This document shows positions 47,772 through 59,289 of a stretch of 64,000 nt of DNA, piece after piece. Numbering within the stretch: the stretch's first letter is position 1; each line of letters starts with the position of its first letter. Under the pieces are notes generated by a model. It was given only the letters and a program-made list of their open reading frames with translations, was not told the origin of the DNA and did not search any database. This DNA comes from Mytilus californianus (taxonomy: Eukaryota > Mollusca > Bivalvia > Mytilida > Mytilidae). Where the stretch lies: the NCBI RefSeq assembly GCF_021869535.1, contig NW_026262668.1, forward strand, positions 12,756,348-12,820,347, given 5' to 3'. The translations under genes were made by a program, and so were the position numbers.

Positions 47772-49320
47772 ATTCATGCATGAATGTTGTTGATATTTGA
47801 ATATCACGTTTTGAAAATAATTCAGAAATAAATGAAAGAGTACATAAAGCGCCTATTTCTAGAATAAGAAACAAACTTCAAGTACTTTCAAAGCGGTTTT
47901 TGTTTGTACCGACCGACAAAGCAGCCAACAATGTGGTGGTGGTATGCCGTAAATATTACACGGACGTTCTTAGGAATGAAATTTTAAATTCATCTACATT
48001 CAAGTCCGTGCGCTCCACAGAGAGTCATATAGTAAACAAACATATCATAACCACATCACAGCTTAAGGCCTCTTCTGAACATTTGAAGGTCCCTGCTATG
48101 TATTGGTTACCTAAACCAAACATAAAAAAAAACAGTAAAATATCGTTTCATCTCGGCCTCTAGTAAGTGTTCTACAACTAATCTTTTAGTGCTTTTAACT
48201 AGTTTCTTAACTACTATCAAATAACTTATCATTAGCTTTTGTAATAGAATATATGAAAAAAGTGGAATTAACTATTTTTGGAGTGTAAACAATTCTTTGG
48301 ATGTTTTAGATAAATTACGTGCTTTTGATGGTCCTTTTGATTCTATTGACAGTTTTGACTATTCAACTCTTTACACTACACTTCCACACAATCTTATCAA
48401 ACAAAAGTTTTCCTATTTAATTAAATGGTCGTTTGGTAAATCTGAATGCAAATATATTTGCTTCAACTCACTTCAAGCCTTCTTCCCTAATGAGAAAGGT
48501 AAATATGCTAGATATACTTACTAGAGGTGTGATGAGATGATTGAAGCTGACAATTTTCTCCTGATAATATTTATGTACGTTTCGGCAATAAAGTGTATCG
48601 ACGGGTTGTAGGTATTCCTATGGGCACCAATTGCGCCCCTTTAATAGCAGACTTGTTCTTGTACTGTTATGAATCACAGTTTATGACCAAACTCAGTAAA
48701 AACCCGTCTAAATTGCACTTAATTGATAAATTCAACAACACTTACCGTTATCTTGGTGATATTCTTTCGTTAAATAATCAAGAATTTTCTAAATATACTG
48801 CCCAAAGGAACTTACTTTAAATAATCAAATATGAACGGTAATAACTGTCCTTTCCTAGATTTAGATATTTCAGTTTACACAGGAAACTCTACACTAAAAT
48901 TTACGACAAAAGGGACGATTGTTCGTTCCCTATTATTTTTTTTCCTTTTTTGAATGGTGATGTTCCTTTGGCACCATCTTACGGTGTTAAACTTTATATA
49001 TCACAACTCGTTTATTAAATTAGGGATTTCGTTACCATAAATTACTTAAAACCTTAACTAAATTCGTCCATAGATATAAAGATTTGGTTTTGAAGTTTGG
49101 TTGTACCTGTAGAAAACTTATTTCAAACGGGATAGCACATCCTCATTTTTACGGAGATGTTGTTTTCCGAGCCCGGAAATTTAGAAATGATCCCGGTAAA
49201 CTTATCGATCCTTTAGATAAACTTATTCGAAAAGGTTACCAATTCAACACTGTAATTAAATCTTTGAATATTTTTTTATTGGTATTAATATTGATTTTGT
49301 TATCAATAAATTAAAATCAA
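47772..49320 (+). pseudogene. Older Penelope-like element, 3' half (RT)
   Basis: This continues the copy interrupted at 35907: 'NVVDI' (then TGA) 'ISRF', 'PISRIRNKLQ', 'DKAANNVVVVCRKYY', 'FDYSTLYTTLPH' (motif A), 'GIPMGTNCAPLIADLF' (motif B), 'RYLGDILSLNN' and 'NCPFLDLDIS'. The active-site YxDD reads YLGD, so the polymerase would be dead even if the many stops and frameshifts were ignored. The Cys in 'VVVVCRKYY' is the residue replaced by UGA in the tandem units. Confidence 0.75.
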
Positions 49321-49599
49321 ACTAAATATTATTGTTATATACATATGCACATTCATGGCTCTACAATCTATCGACACCGGTATTTGGCATTGCACAAGGT
49401 CATGTTTTTCTCTGACTGTTTATGACGTCTTTACACTAAATCTATTGGATGTTGGATGTGTACGGATTTATAATTTAGTCTTAGATGCATGATGTTTTTT
49501 ATTAGTTGTTATTGGCTTTGAACTAGCTGTTACTAACTGCGAGTACTCTCAGATCTGTGCTAAGTGTCTTTTTGTTGTTGAGATGTACAAGTACCCGTC

Positions 49600-50055
49600 C
49601 ACGTCCACTTTGTGTTTTTGTTGGATGTATTTCTATTTGTATTCATCTGATGAGTTAAGCCTTTTTAACTGATTTTTATAGTTTGTTCTTATGTTGTTCT
49701 GTTAAACCAATGTCCCAGATTAGGGGGAGGGTTGGCGCCTTCAAACTAGTTTAACCCCGCCTCATTCTGTATGTGCCTGTCCCAAGTCAAGAATCTGTAA
49801 ATCAGTGGTTGTCGTTTGTTGCTGTGTTTCATATTCGTTTTTCGTTCATTATTTTGTACATAGATTAGGCCGTTAGTTTTCTCGTTTGAATTGTTTTACA
49901 TTTGTCATTTCGGGGCTTTTTATAGCTGACTATGCGGTATGGGCTTTGCTCATTGCTGAAGGGCGTAAGGTGACCTATAGTTGTTAATTTCTGTGTCATT
50001 TGGTCTATTGTGGAGAGTTGTCTCATTGGCAATCATACCACATCTTCTTTTTATA
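49600..50055 (+). repeat. Mussel dispersed repeat, long copy
   Basis: It contains 'catctgatgagttaagcc', 'gtttaaccccgcc', 'gcctgtcccaagtcaaga', 'tagattaggccgttag' and the terminal 'gagttgtctcattggcaatc'. It is the most complete copy of the family seen at 19045 and 24060. Confidence 0.75.
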
Positions 50056-50339
50056 TATAACCTTGAAAATTGCAACCGATTTTGTTACTTTTTATAACTT
50101 GATATTTCATTCTACGAACAAATGTTACAACAAAATGTTTGATTATATTCAAATTAACATTCGAGTTGTAAAAATGATTCTGACTAACCATATTTAACGC
50201 ATGTATCGTATACTTTGGATAATCACATGCCATTGTGAGCCTAAAGGAGTTAGGCTCTTGAAAATACAATTCGAAGATAATTTACTTGTTGATAAATTAA
50301 AAAAATATTAAGAAACAATGATTCCGACTTCCCAAGGCA

Positions 50340-50505
50340 CAGCTAGTTGATGTTAAACTGAGTCGGCTATTATTTTAGGTCCCATAATTGTCATATAGCT
50401 CTTCACAACTTCCGTGTCTTATAGATCCTTCACTTTCAAATAATTGGTTTTGTGCGTTCCTTATGAACGTAAAGCCGGAAAAGCTCTTCGGCCGAAAATC
50501 ATTTT
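50340..50505. repeat. Dispersed repeat (relative of 6040-6185)
   Basis: Shares 'atatagctcttcac', 'ttggttttgtgcgttcctta' and 'aaagctcttcggcc'-type words with 6050-6180. Confidence 0.55.
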
Positions 50506-51287
50506 TTTTTATAAAGTGTTATTTTCATTTTTGAACAAGCCAATTTACTTGGACCTATGTGGTTAAGTTATTAAAACTCATCAAAAAGTGTGGTGGTTGT
50601 AATATTTGTTTCAGGTAACCATTAGAAATAATTAATTGACTCTCTACTAAAAAAACACATAAAAAATGTTTAACACGTGTTGTTGGGTTGCAATTTTATT
50701 CACTATCACCTGCAATTATATTTTTAGATATTTACAGACTACACTCTATTACCCAAAAAACAGCTTAACGATTAAAATTACACACAGACAAGACAATATG
50801 TACTATTAGCCACAGCAGTGATCATCAGTCAAACTTCGCATTTGGCACAACCAAAAAGATATTCTTCCAAGAGGGTGAGTTTGTTCTATCATAATTTATG
50901 ACTAAAACTGAATCAACTAACTATCTTTGTATTTTTTTTTTATTTCATCTACATTCTGGTTTATCCGACTGCTTATAGTCATTCCATTTCACCGATGTAG
51001 GATAGCTTAAAATATAGAATATGTCTTGCTGAAAGTTTACATACAAATTTATCAGACTTTAAACGCGTGATTTAACGCCTCCCGTCCGGTTCTTATACAG
51101 AACCGACTGCTTCTCTAACCATGTCGAAAAAATGTAGGCTTCTACCGGTACACCAGAAAGTATAAGTAGTCACATCCGTCTCTAAAAATGAAATTTATGA
51201 AATAAAATAATATAGATATTACTTTGTCAATTATTTTGCAAACTATTTTTTCTTCTTCTTTTTTACTAATGTTTCGCACTAATTTAA
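50506..51287. other. Intergenic, nothing recognised
   Basis: AT-rich, no exon or repeat family recognised before the poly(A) signal of the lectin gene. Confidence 0.4.
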
Positions 51288-51293
51288 TTTATT
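51288..51293 (-). terminator. Candidate poly(A) signal of the lectin gene
   Basis: AATAAA on the minus strand, 26 nt after the stop codon at 51319-51321. Confidence 0.55.
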
Positions 51294-51318
51294 AAATTGA
51301 ATAAAAATCTGTAGATCA

Positions 51319-51533
51319 TCAGCCACCATAAACTTCAACTTCAGTAAGATGGAAATTAATTGGCGTTTCATTAATCATTGTTACAATAACCTTTTGTCCT
51401 TCAAGTAATGTTGGACATTTTACTTCTATCACTTCGCCTGCTGTTGCAGAACCAATGAAATCGTGTGTACCACACAGTTCTTTTTGATTCGTACTCTTTT
51501 CTATATGAACTTCCAGTTTTTTAAGTCGATACG
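51319..51533 (-). CDS. Lectin gene exon 5: F-type lectin, end
   Basis: The acceptor is 'tacattacag' (phase 1); 'YRLKKLEVHI', 'ELCG' and the family's usual C-terminal 'EVEVYGG' precede the TGA. Confidence 0.75.
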
Positions 51534-54500
51534 CTGTAATGTATAATGATAGATAATAGTGATATACATGTAGATATAAACATTTTTGGAAATATGAAGA
51601 AAATAATGATCTTATCTGATATTTTTTTGCAAATCACTTACTTTATTTGGAGAGGTTTCTAATGAGACATAATTCAGATTACAGTTCAAATTGCTTTGGT
51701 TATTAACTTTTTTTTAACAAAACAAGATATAAACGATAAACATCCTTCAACATTTTATCAAAAATTTCTCCAAAACAATGTATTGATAGAAAATTAAGGT
51801 TAAACCACATTATTGCAACAACACCATTCGACTTTCAGTTATGTAAGGTTATTAGTTATTCGTGTGTATTTCCCCGAGAGATTTGAGAATTAAGGTTCCA
51901 GTACGAGCGGCAATTTGACCTAAATTCTTTACCCACTGTCGTTATAATGAGACACTGAACATTTTTATATTCTATCGTTTGTGTGCTTTTTAACATTTCG
52001 ACTTCAAAATTGTTATAAAGATGTTAAATACAAACTGAAATATCCGCAACAATTGTAATAGATTAGAAGGATGTAACCAAGACGAAAGCAATTAACATGT
52101 TCGTTGGATGGAAGAATGTAATTGATATAGTGAATTGTGAAACTAAAACAAATTACTAATGCATAAACTTATTGTGATCATATTTCTATCATACATATCA
52201 TTTAGCTAATTTAAAGGCAAGCGTTTTGAAATTTTAATGATACGGTTTGATAGAAATTTGTACATTTTCCTAAATTTTGGCTTATCTCTTTTATTAGATA
52301 TTGAACATGACCCGTCAGTTTAAGCTGCTTTAGTTTCAAAACGATTTCACGATATTTATTCGACATCGGTATATTTTTTCAAAGAATGTATCTTATTAAT
52401 AAAATTTAGAATGAAAATGGGGAATGTGTCAAAGAGACAACAACCCGACCAAAGAGCAGAAAACAGCCCAAGGCCAACAATGGGTCTTCAACACAACGAG
52501 AAAATCCAGCACCCGGAGGCGGGCTTCAGCTGGCCCCTAATCAAAATGTGTACTAGTTCAATGAAAATTGACGTCACACTCAACTCCAAAACACATAAAT
52601 GAACTAAAATTGAAAAGCATGTAAGACTTACCGTAAGGCCAGAGGCTCCAAAAATGCGGCGGGGTTAAACATGTTTTGTGAGATCTGCTTTTTTATTCTA
52701 AAAGAGGATGATTTCATATAACTTTTTTCAATAAACATTTTAGTTACTTACCATAGCTGTTCATGGCATTTGTGAGGACCACTTTATGAATTTTATAGAC
52801 TCGTTCAAGGTCGACCCACCACATAGGCCTGGTTTCAGCATCTGTGTGAAAGATGTTGTGAACACTTTTGATTCCATCGACACCAGCATCAGAGTTACAG
52901 TAATAAGGACTCGAACATGACCACATAGAACTTTGTCCAGTTGTCTTACGATGTGATACTATAGCCCCTTCACCTAAATGTAGAAATGACATTTATATCA
53001 TATTCTATCGACAAAGAAATTTTGACTGGTATACATGTAATAATTTCACCCCACCACCAAAAAAAATCAAATTACAGTAATTATCTCAAATTTTATCAAT
53101 TTATTTCGCAAATGACCAAATACGATAACAGCCTAGTTTGGATTCATTTTTTATTGTGAACTAGTTTTAATTTGCATATTTACCTATCTACTGAAATATA
53201 AAACAGTTCATTTGCTTAAAGACGCATTGAAAAAAAGGGTGATGAAAGGGATGTTTTTCAGGAGGATAAGGATAATATAAGGAGGAGGAGGAGGATGCAA
53301 TTAGTCTTAGGACGATCTTATGTACACAATGTAGGACCATCATAAAATAGCTTTGTTTTACATCCAAAGATAAGCCACAGAAATATCTTAGGTCATACAA
53401 ATGATGATACATTCATTGACCTGGCCCTGTTTTGAAAATATACAACAGGCAAATGGTTTTTGTGTGTATTTCATATTTTTTATTAGAATTTTCATTTACA
53501 AGCTCCAATTTCTTGTGTATATCCCATTATTAATATTCGAGGGGCATTTTGTTTTCGGTCTGTGTGCCAGTCCGGCCGTCTGTCCCGGATCAGATTGAAA
53601 TTTTGGTTGAATGTGGACTAAAGGTTGGTTTAAGGTAATTAGAGATCACATCAATTTGAAACTTAGTAAATATGCTCATTATTTAATTTATGTAGATATA
53701 AGAAGATGTGGTATGAGTGTCAATGAGACAACTCTCCATCCTAGTAACAATTTATAAAAGTAAACCATTATAGTGAACGGTTTTAATACAAATGCCAAAT
53801 AAGGGTATATAATAAAATTTCACTGTTCACTGAATATGGACATACTAAGATAGTTGAAACGGGACAAGGTGTCCTACTGTCACATAGTCTTGCTTTTTGT
53901 TTCTTATTTTTAGCTTTTTTTGTGAGACTTGTCTGATAATTTATCGAAAATGATAAGTAATACCACAAATAAACAAGGTTTTCCAAGTTCCAGATCTCTG
54001 ACAGACAGCGAACGGTCTACCACGAATTTTATGTCCTTTATTACATCCATACATCATTGCATATCCAAGTTCTCTAAATATTCCAAACGTTTCCTTTGAT
54101 GTTGCATTCGTAACATCAGGATTTCCAGAACAATCTAAAACCCAAGAAACGAAAAATGGTAATTTTCAATTATAGAAATGTCTTGGTCTTGAAAGTCTGA
54201 CAAACTAGACAACATGCAATATTTAGGAGTAAAGCGTTAAGTACATGTCAATACTTTTGGACATAGAGTTGACACAGTGACAGTAACAGTGGCCATGAAA
54301 ATAAATGGAATTCGTTTTCCCTCTCTTTTGTTATTTTCATTTATTTTTTTCAAATTATTACTATTTTTTAGGTGTATTTTCTTTATACTTTTTTAATATT
54401 TCTTTATCATTGTAATTGTTATTGATTCAATAGAGCTAGTTGAAAAAAATATTATTAATATTTTTATCGTTATCATTATCATTATCATTATCATTATCAT

Positions 54501-56975
54501 TTAATTTATTACTATACGTACTTAAGTTGACTATTCATTAGTTTTTCTACTTACATGCTAGCTCACATGAAACTGAAGTTTGGTTTGGAATACATTTGTA
54601 TCCATCTTCACATTTATGTGCAACACACTTTCCAGCTAATTTCTAGAGAAAAAAAATCAATAAAAATTAAAAATTTTCTATATGCTTTTTTTTATATATA
54701 TTATATATTACTAAAACGAATTTTAAAAGTAAAAAGGCGATTTTATCCTGCAATCAGACAACATTATAATTGTACTAATAACAGGTATACAAATATATTT
54801 TAAATAATTTAAATTTGCTTTATTTGTACTTGTTAAAATAATGTTTTCTGTTATCCTGCTTCCGTCTTTTGTGAAAGTTAATGTTAATATGACAATTATC
54901 ACTTTTTCTTTTTATGTCAAAAGTAGAGTTATTAAAAGTAAAGTCAAATTGATGAAATCAATACCTCTATCAATGTATTTTATTTTAAGAAGATGCCTTT
55001 AATGATCTTCAGGTTTTAATTTTTTTCAAAAGAAAAGTAAAACATGTAATTTAAAATATCAATTGACTTTGTATGTACTTCGGGAGCCAAACAAAAGCAA
55101 CCCCCTACAAAACTTAAAGGAAAACCAAAAACAAAACATAGGACATAAGCCCCTAAGAGAAAAGACACTGTAAAGTATGAATGTAGAATTCAGAAATCTC
55201 ATTTAGTAAATGTATCATGTTCTCGAATTCATACTTTTGAGTTAAGTTATTTGTTTTTATATGTTTATTACTTTTATTACATTTCTGTGTTACTGTAATA
55301 AATTATTTCGTGGCTAATTAGATTATGATAATGAATTACAGTAACAACACTGTATGTTATTTGACTTTTTTAATTAAAGAATCAACAGGAAGTATACATT
55401 ATATATGTACTAAATTGTTTGTAATAGCTGTTAAAACCAGAACCTGTTAAGAGAACAGGCTCTTAACAATTGCAAATTGAATTTATGATAATTTTGTCTA
55501 CATAGACAGATTCCATTTTGTGTACAAACATTTTTTATTGTTTTTTTTTTTAGATTACTATAATCACTGTGTTATAGTAATCTCAGTTTTCTCCTTTTAA
55601 AATAAGATAGAGGCGAAAGATACCAAAGGGACATTCAAACTCAGAAGTCGATAAACTGACAACGCCATGGCTAAAAAAGAAATCTTGAGACCAACAGACA
55701 AACAGACAAACGACAGCACACAAAACACAACATAGAAAACAAAAAGACCGAGCAACACGAAACCCACCAAAAACTAGGGGTGATCTTAGGTGCTTCGGAA
55801 GGGTAAGCTATCATCTGTGAAACGGATATTCCATAACATTCAACCAACTCGTGATGGCGTTCGTAAAATTTACGAAGGGATGATTTCAACTTAACCACTT
55901 GGAACTCTTGGTTTAATAGCTTTCTTTCGAGCAGCAACCGTCTATCAAGGAAATCATGATAGGAAATACAAGCCCTGAAATATCGTATCAATTGGTAGAT
56001 ATATACTCTGTATGCAGGCGCTGCTGGAATGTTGCTACATAGTAAAAATGGGAATGAAAACTGGGAATGTGTCAAAGAGACAACAACACGACCAAAGAGC
56101 AGAAAACAGCCCAACGCCACCAATGGGTCTTCAACAAAGCGAGAAAATTCTGAACCCGGAGGTGGGCTTCAGCTGGCCCCTAGACAGAAATGGAAAGTTC
56201 ACAATTGGGAAGCTAAAATCATCTCTTTAGTCGTAAAGTTTTGTTTTTAACCGACCTTCATTGTCAATTCCCACTCGCATTGTGTAACTTTCATAACGTT
56301 TGGTTGAGGCAAACTAAAGTTAAAGAACGGAAACAAATTTTGGAACTACGTTCAGACGTAAAGACGTACGGACGGACGTACGGACGGACACGGGTAACAC
56401 TTAATGCCCCCTTCGCTGCGGCGGGGGCATAAAAACAGTTCAACTTGTTTCAAAATTGTTTAAGTCTCAGTGCCTGCAGGTGCGTCTCAGCTTGCAGATA
56501 TCGAAACCCTGTCCATGTACACTGTCTAAACCGACCATTGTAGAACTCCACAATCCATGAACAAATCTTTTCCTATATCAGATTCATGATATCCAAAGAA
56601 CTTTTTTGTAGTTCAATACATGTAGCTTACCTTGGACCAGGTGGAAATATTTGAAAATTGACAACCATCTTCCTGGAAAAGATTCTGTTGCGAATTTGGT
56701 TCACCGTTGATATCACACAATTTCCAGTTACGTCTGTATCCAATGTTAGTACAGTTTGCTGTTCTCATACATTCTTTGAGGCAGGTGAGAAAACTTGCTC
56801 TTTGTAAGCGTCGAAGTGCAACATCCCGATGGCAACGTCCATAAATTATCTCTCCGGGTTTAGACATTTGTGGATATTTACATATGTTGTCATCGTCGTC
56901 ACACAGGTCATCAAGCGAAAAGGACAACACTGAAACGATATCTAATAAAATGATAAGGAATAATACGACTTCCAT
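51319..56975 (-). CDS. Secreted PAN-sushi-F-type lectin, five exons
   Basis: The model joins 56975-56631, 54642-54555, 54134-53964, 52973-52752 and 51533-51319 (1041 nt, 346 aa). Phases agree at each junction (0, 1, 1, 1) and all splice sites are GT-AG with good consensus. The product has a signal peptide (hydrophobic residues 3-20), a Cys-rich PAN/apple-like domain ('LTCLKECMRTANCTNIGY'), a small Cys-rich linker, a sushi/CCP domain with four Cys, and a C-terminal F-type (fucolectin/F5/8C-like) lectin domain ('DGIKSVHNIFHTDAETRP', 'WWVDLERVYKIHKVVL', ending 'EVEVYGG'). F-type lectins bind fucose; with sushi and PAN modules this is a likely extracellular recognition protein. The function is inferred from domains. 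The typical His/Arg/Arg sugar-binding triad was not verified. Confidence 0.75.
52396..52690 (-). repeat. Solo Naiad-type 3'-region repeat in a lectin intron
   Basis: It matches the first 300 bp or so of the 3' region of the tandem PLE units ('gggaatgtgtcaaagagacaa', 'cccggaggcg', 'aatgcggcggggttaaac') with internal deletions. No RT is attached. Confidence 0.75.
52752..52973 (-). CDS. Lectin gene exon 4: F-type lectin, first part
   Basis: The acceptor is 'ctacatttag' and the donor is 'AGCTATG/gtaagt'. 222 nt, phase 1-1. It carries the DG-I and WWVDL motifs. Confidence 0.75.
53535..53750 (+). repeat. Dispersed repeat in a lectin intron
   Basis: It starts 'attcgaggggcattttgttttcgg', is followed by a degenerate GTCC tract, and is joined to a 'gatgtggtatgagtgtcaatgagac' repeat end at 53706-53735. 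Confidence 0.55.
53964..54134 (-). CDS. Lectin gene exon 3: sushi/CCP domain
   Basis: The acceptor is 'gggttttag' and the donor is 'TTTGTG/gtatta'. 171 nt, phase 1-1. Four Cys at sushi spacing (CSGNP, YGC, AVC, FIC) with the conserved Trp in 'GTW'. Confidence 0.7.
54470..54501. repeat. (TATCAT)n-type microsatellite
   Basis: Repeated 'tatcat' hexamers. Confidence 0.9.
54555..54642 (-). CDS. Lectin gene exon 2: Cys-rich linker
   Basis: The acceptor is 'ttttctctag' and the donor is 'CTAGCAT/gtaagt'. 88 nt, phase 0 to 1. It encodes 'GKCVAHKCEDGYKCIP' with a fourth Cys near the end. Confidence 0.7.
55600..56260 (-). mobile_element. PLE 3' fragment with an internal insertion
   Basis: 55600-55810 is the same 3' region as 8040-8345 but with a deletion at 55806. 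55815-56035 and 56190-56260 are the RT C-terminal fragment homologous to 8365-8700. Between them, 56041-56187 is a short copy of the Naiad-type 3' repeat absent from the 8 kb copy. The fragment lies in lectin intron 1. Confidence 0.75.
56261..56440. repeat. GACG tract plus G/C-rich hairpin
   Basis: 'gacgtacggacggacgtac' (about 56355-56390) is followed by the inverted repeat 'atgccccc ... gggggcat' (about 56403-56430), then an A-run. It has the same arrangement as 986-1112 with unrelated arms. Confidence 0.7.
56631..56975 (-). CDS. Lectin gene exon 1: signal peptide and PAN-like domain
   Basis: The ATG at 56975 is followed by 'EVVLFLIILLDIVSVLS'. The donor is 'GTCCAAG/gtaagc' (phase 0). 115 codons. 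Confidence 0.75.
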
Positions 56976-57039
56976 GTCAAAAGGACAACATTGAAACGAT
57001 ATCTAATAAAATGATAAGCAATAATACGGCTTCCATGTA
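56918..57039 (-). repeat. 61 bp tandem duplication over the lectin start
   Basis: 56918-56978 and 56979-57039 are about 95% identical. The upstream copy carries its own ATG (57036) and a 19-residue signal-peptide-like frame that stops one base before the true ATG. Confidence 0.85.
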
Positions 57040-57046
57040 TTTTATA
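57039..57046 (-). promoter_or_regulatory. Candidate TATA box of the lectin gene
   Basis: TATAAAAT on the minus strand. A start site 25-30 bp downstream would fall past the upstream ATG at 57036, keeping only the 56975 start. Confidence 0.4.
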
Positions 57047-59289
57047 GAAAAACTTTATTTCATTCAAATGTAACAGCTTTAAAAACCTTTGAATTTAACA
57101 TGTTTTGTACACCCTGGTTGCCAATAAAAGAGCACTTTGTAAAATAGATCCTGTTACCAAGTTTATTCGATACATTATTTGTAGTTTACAATAATCATGA
57201 TGATACGAAAGATGTAAGAACGATAAAATTTCAATAAATAATTTAAAACTTCACTTGCCATTATATGATGACGTGTTTTACTTTATGAATAATAAAGTCA
57301 TATACTTAAATTTAATTAACTATATTATTGTTATAATTCCTGCGACACACATAAAAAATAATTTCAAACAATCGCAATAAATATTTCTATACTCAATTGG
57401 CTTATAACATATTGCACATGTATATGTTATTGTTAATGTTTGGAGCAATATGCATATTATGGATTACTAATGTAATAATTTATCATTGTCACCTGAAAAT
57501 TTCAACGTTCTTAATTCCCTCGTGTCCTTCTAAACGATTATTATTTCCAGCAATTATTTTCTACATGAATGCTATATAGATATTGATTTGATATTAAGCA
57601 GCAATTTAGATTTCAATAGATAGGATGATACATGAAAAGGGTATTTGTAACTAAGGACCAACCCTAATTTTGTATTAATATAAAAATAAGACGATGTGGT
57701 ATGATTGTCAATGAGACACCTTTAAACCAGTCAGAGACCACATTACGTAGAAGTTAGCAAGTTTCATTTTCAATGGAAGCCATCATGACCGGAAGGGAGG
57801 TTCATATTACATAAACAAAGGACCAGTAAAAGACTCTTCCATTAGAATTTGGTCCGAATTGGCCAATAGTTTACGAAAATAAAATTTTAATAAGTTAATT
57901 TTTGCTTGATATTTAATTATAAGTAACAGCGGCCATTTTGTTTTTAGAAAACTAGCATTTATCTAATCAATCTATCAAACGATACTTAAGAAAAAGATTT
58001 GTTTTCCTATTGGTCTTGTGTTAACAATGTTCTGAAGTGGAAGCTATCTTGGATTTTCAACATTGCAGACTAAGTATAGGACCATAGACTCCTCATAGAT
58101 ACCAGGATTACAATTATGAATGCCAGACGCATGTACCAAGGCCGGAATATGACATCCGTTTTGAATTTTCCTTGGAGTTCGATATTTTGTTATTTTACTT
58201 TCTTCTATTAAAGACTCACCTGTGACGATCGAATAAAAATGTCAAAAAGACCAAATAAAGTACGAAATTGAAAAGCATTGAGGATCCAAAATCTATTCCT
58301 GGGGTAGAAAATCCTTAGTATTTTGTAAACCATCATACAATAAGTCAGGCATTTATTATCAATTCAATCTGTAAAACGGTTTATTCGAAAAAGCTGTTTG
58401 TATTTATTTCCCACGTCACGTGGTCCTTTGTAAACTCTTTCCTTCGGTGGCGGTCATCGTAGATTACCAATCGCCACAAAAATTAAAAAAATGATTTTTT
58501 CTGTCTGGTGGCATTATTCGAGAAGATTTCAGCCAACAGTTTCCAGCAGAACACAACTTATTGGGCTATGCAGGTAGATAAATATTCAATTGGAACCACA
58601 ATTGAAACACATGTTATGTTCACGATGATTTGATAGTTTGATTGATTGTCAAGTCGATATTTCGAAAGTTCAATAACACTAACAAAATCTTTAAAAAAAC
58701 AGCAGTTAGTAATCAAGTTTGAACATATACATTTTGAGTAAAAAGGGTCACGTGAGTTTTTCTCATTTTTGGCGTCAGTCGTCTGTCGTCCGATAACTTT
58801 TACAAAAAAAACACTTTCAAACTACTAGGCAGTTTTGAACCAAACTTGACCACAATCATACGTAGAGTATCTCGTTTTATAAATGTTATCTCCTAATTAT
58901 CTGTTTCCTTGTATTTATAATTAATGACATTATAAAATCAAAGTAATTGCCCATAGATTGGGAAATCTACATATTGCTTGTGTTAAAGATGATGAACAAA
59001 GATGCAATTTTGACTTCTGTCAAGCACAATGAAATATGGTGTGCTTGAATAATTATATCTTTATTACCAAAGTCTATATAAACTATAGGTACACATTTGA
59101 ATTACACCAACATCAATAATACATACAATAAATACATAAACACAAAACTATGTGACAGAATAGCAGAAGGTGTTGTAGTAATACATAAACATTATTTTAA
59201 CATTTCGGTTCTAAACTTAAAAGATCTAAATATAAATTTACCTAAATTACACAGCTCTTTTACATTGTTTGAACTCATTAGTTAAATAA
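57047..59289. other. Intergenic, repeat fragments
   Basis: It holds a 'gatgtggtatgattgtcaatgagac' repeat end (57690-57720), a composite of 'agataccaggatta' and 'ttttccttggagttcg' blocks (58090-58205), a single diverged relative of the 166 bp unit (58385-58470) and an inverse GACG-type tract (58745-58795). No gene is supported. Confidence 0.5.
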
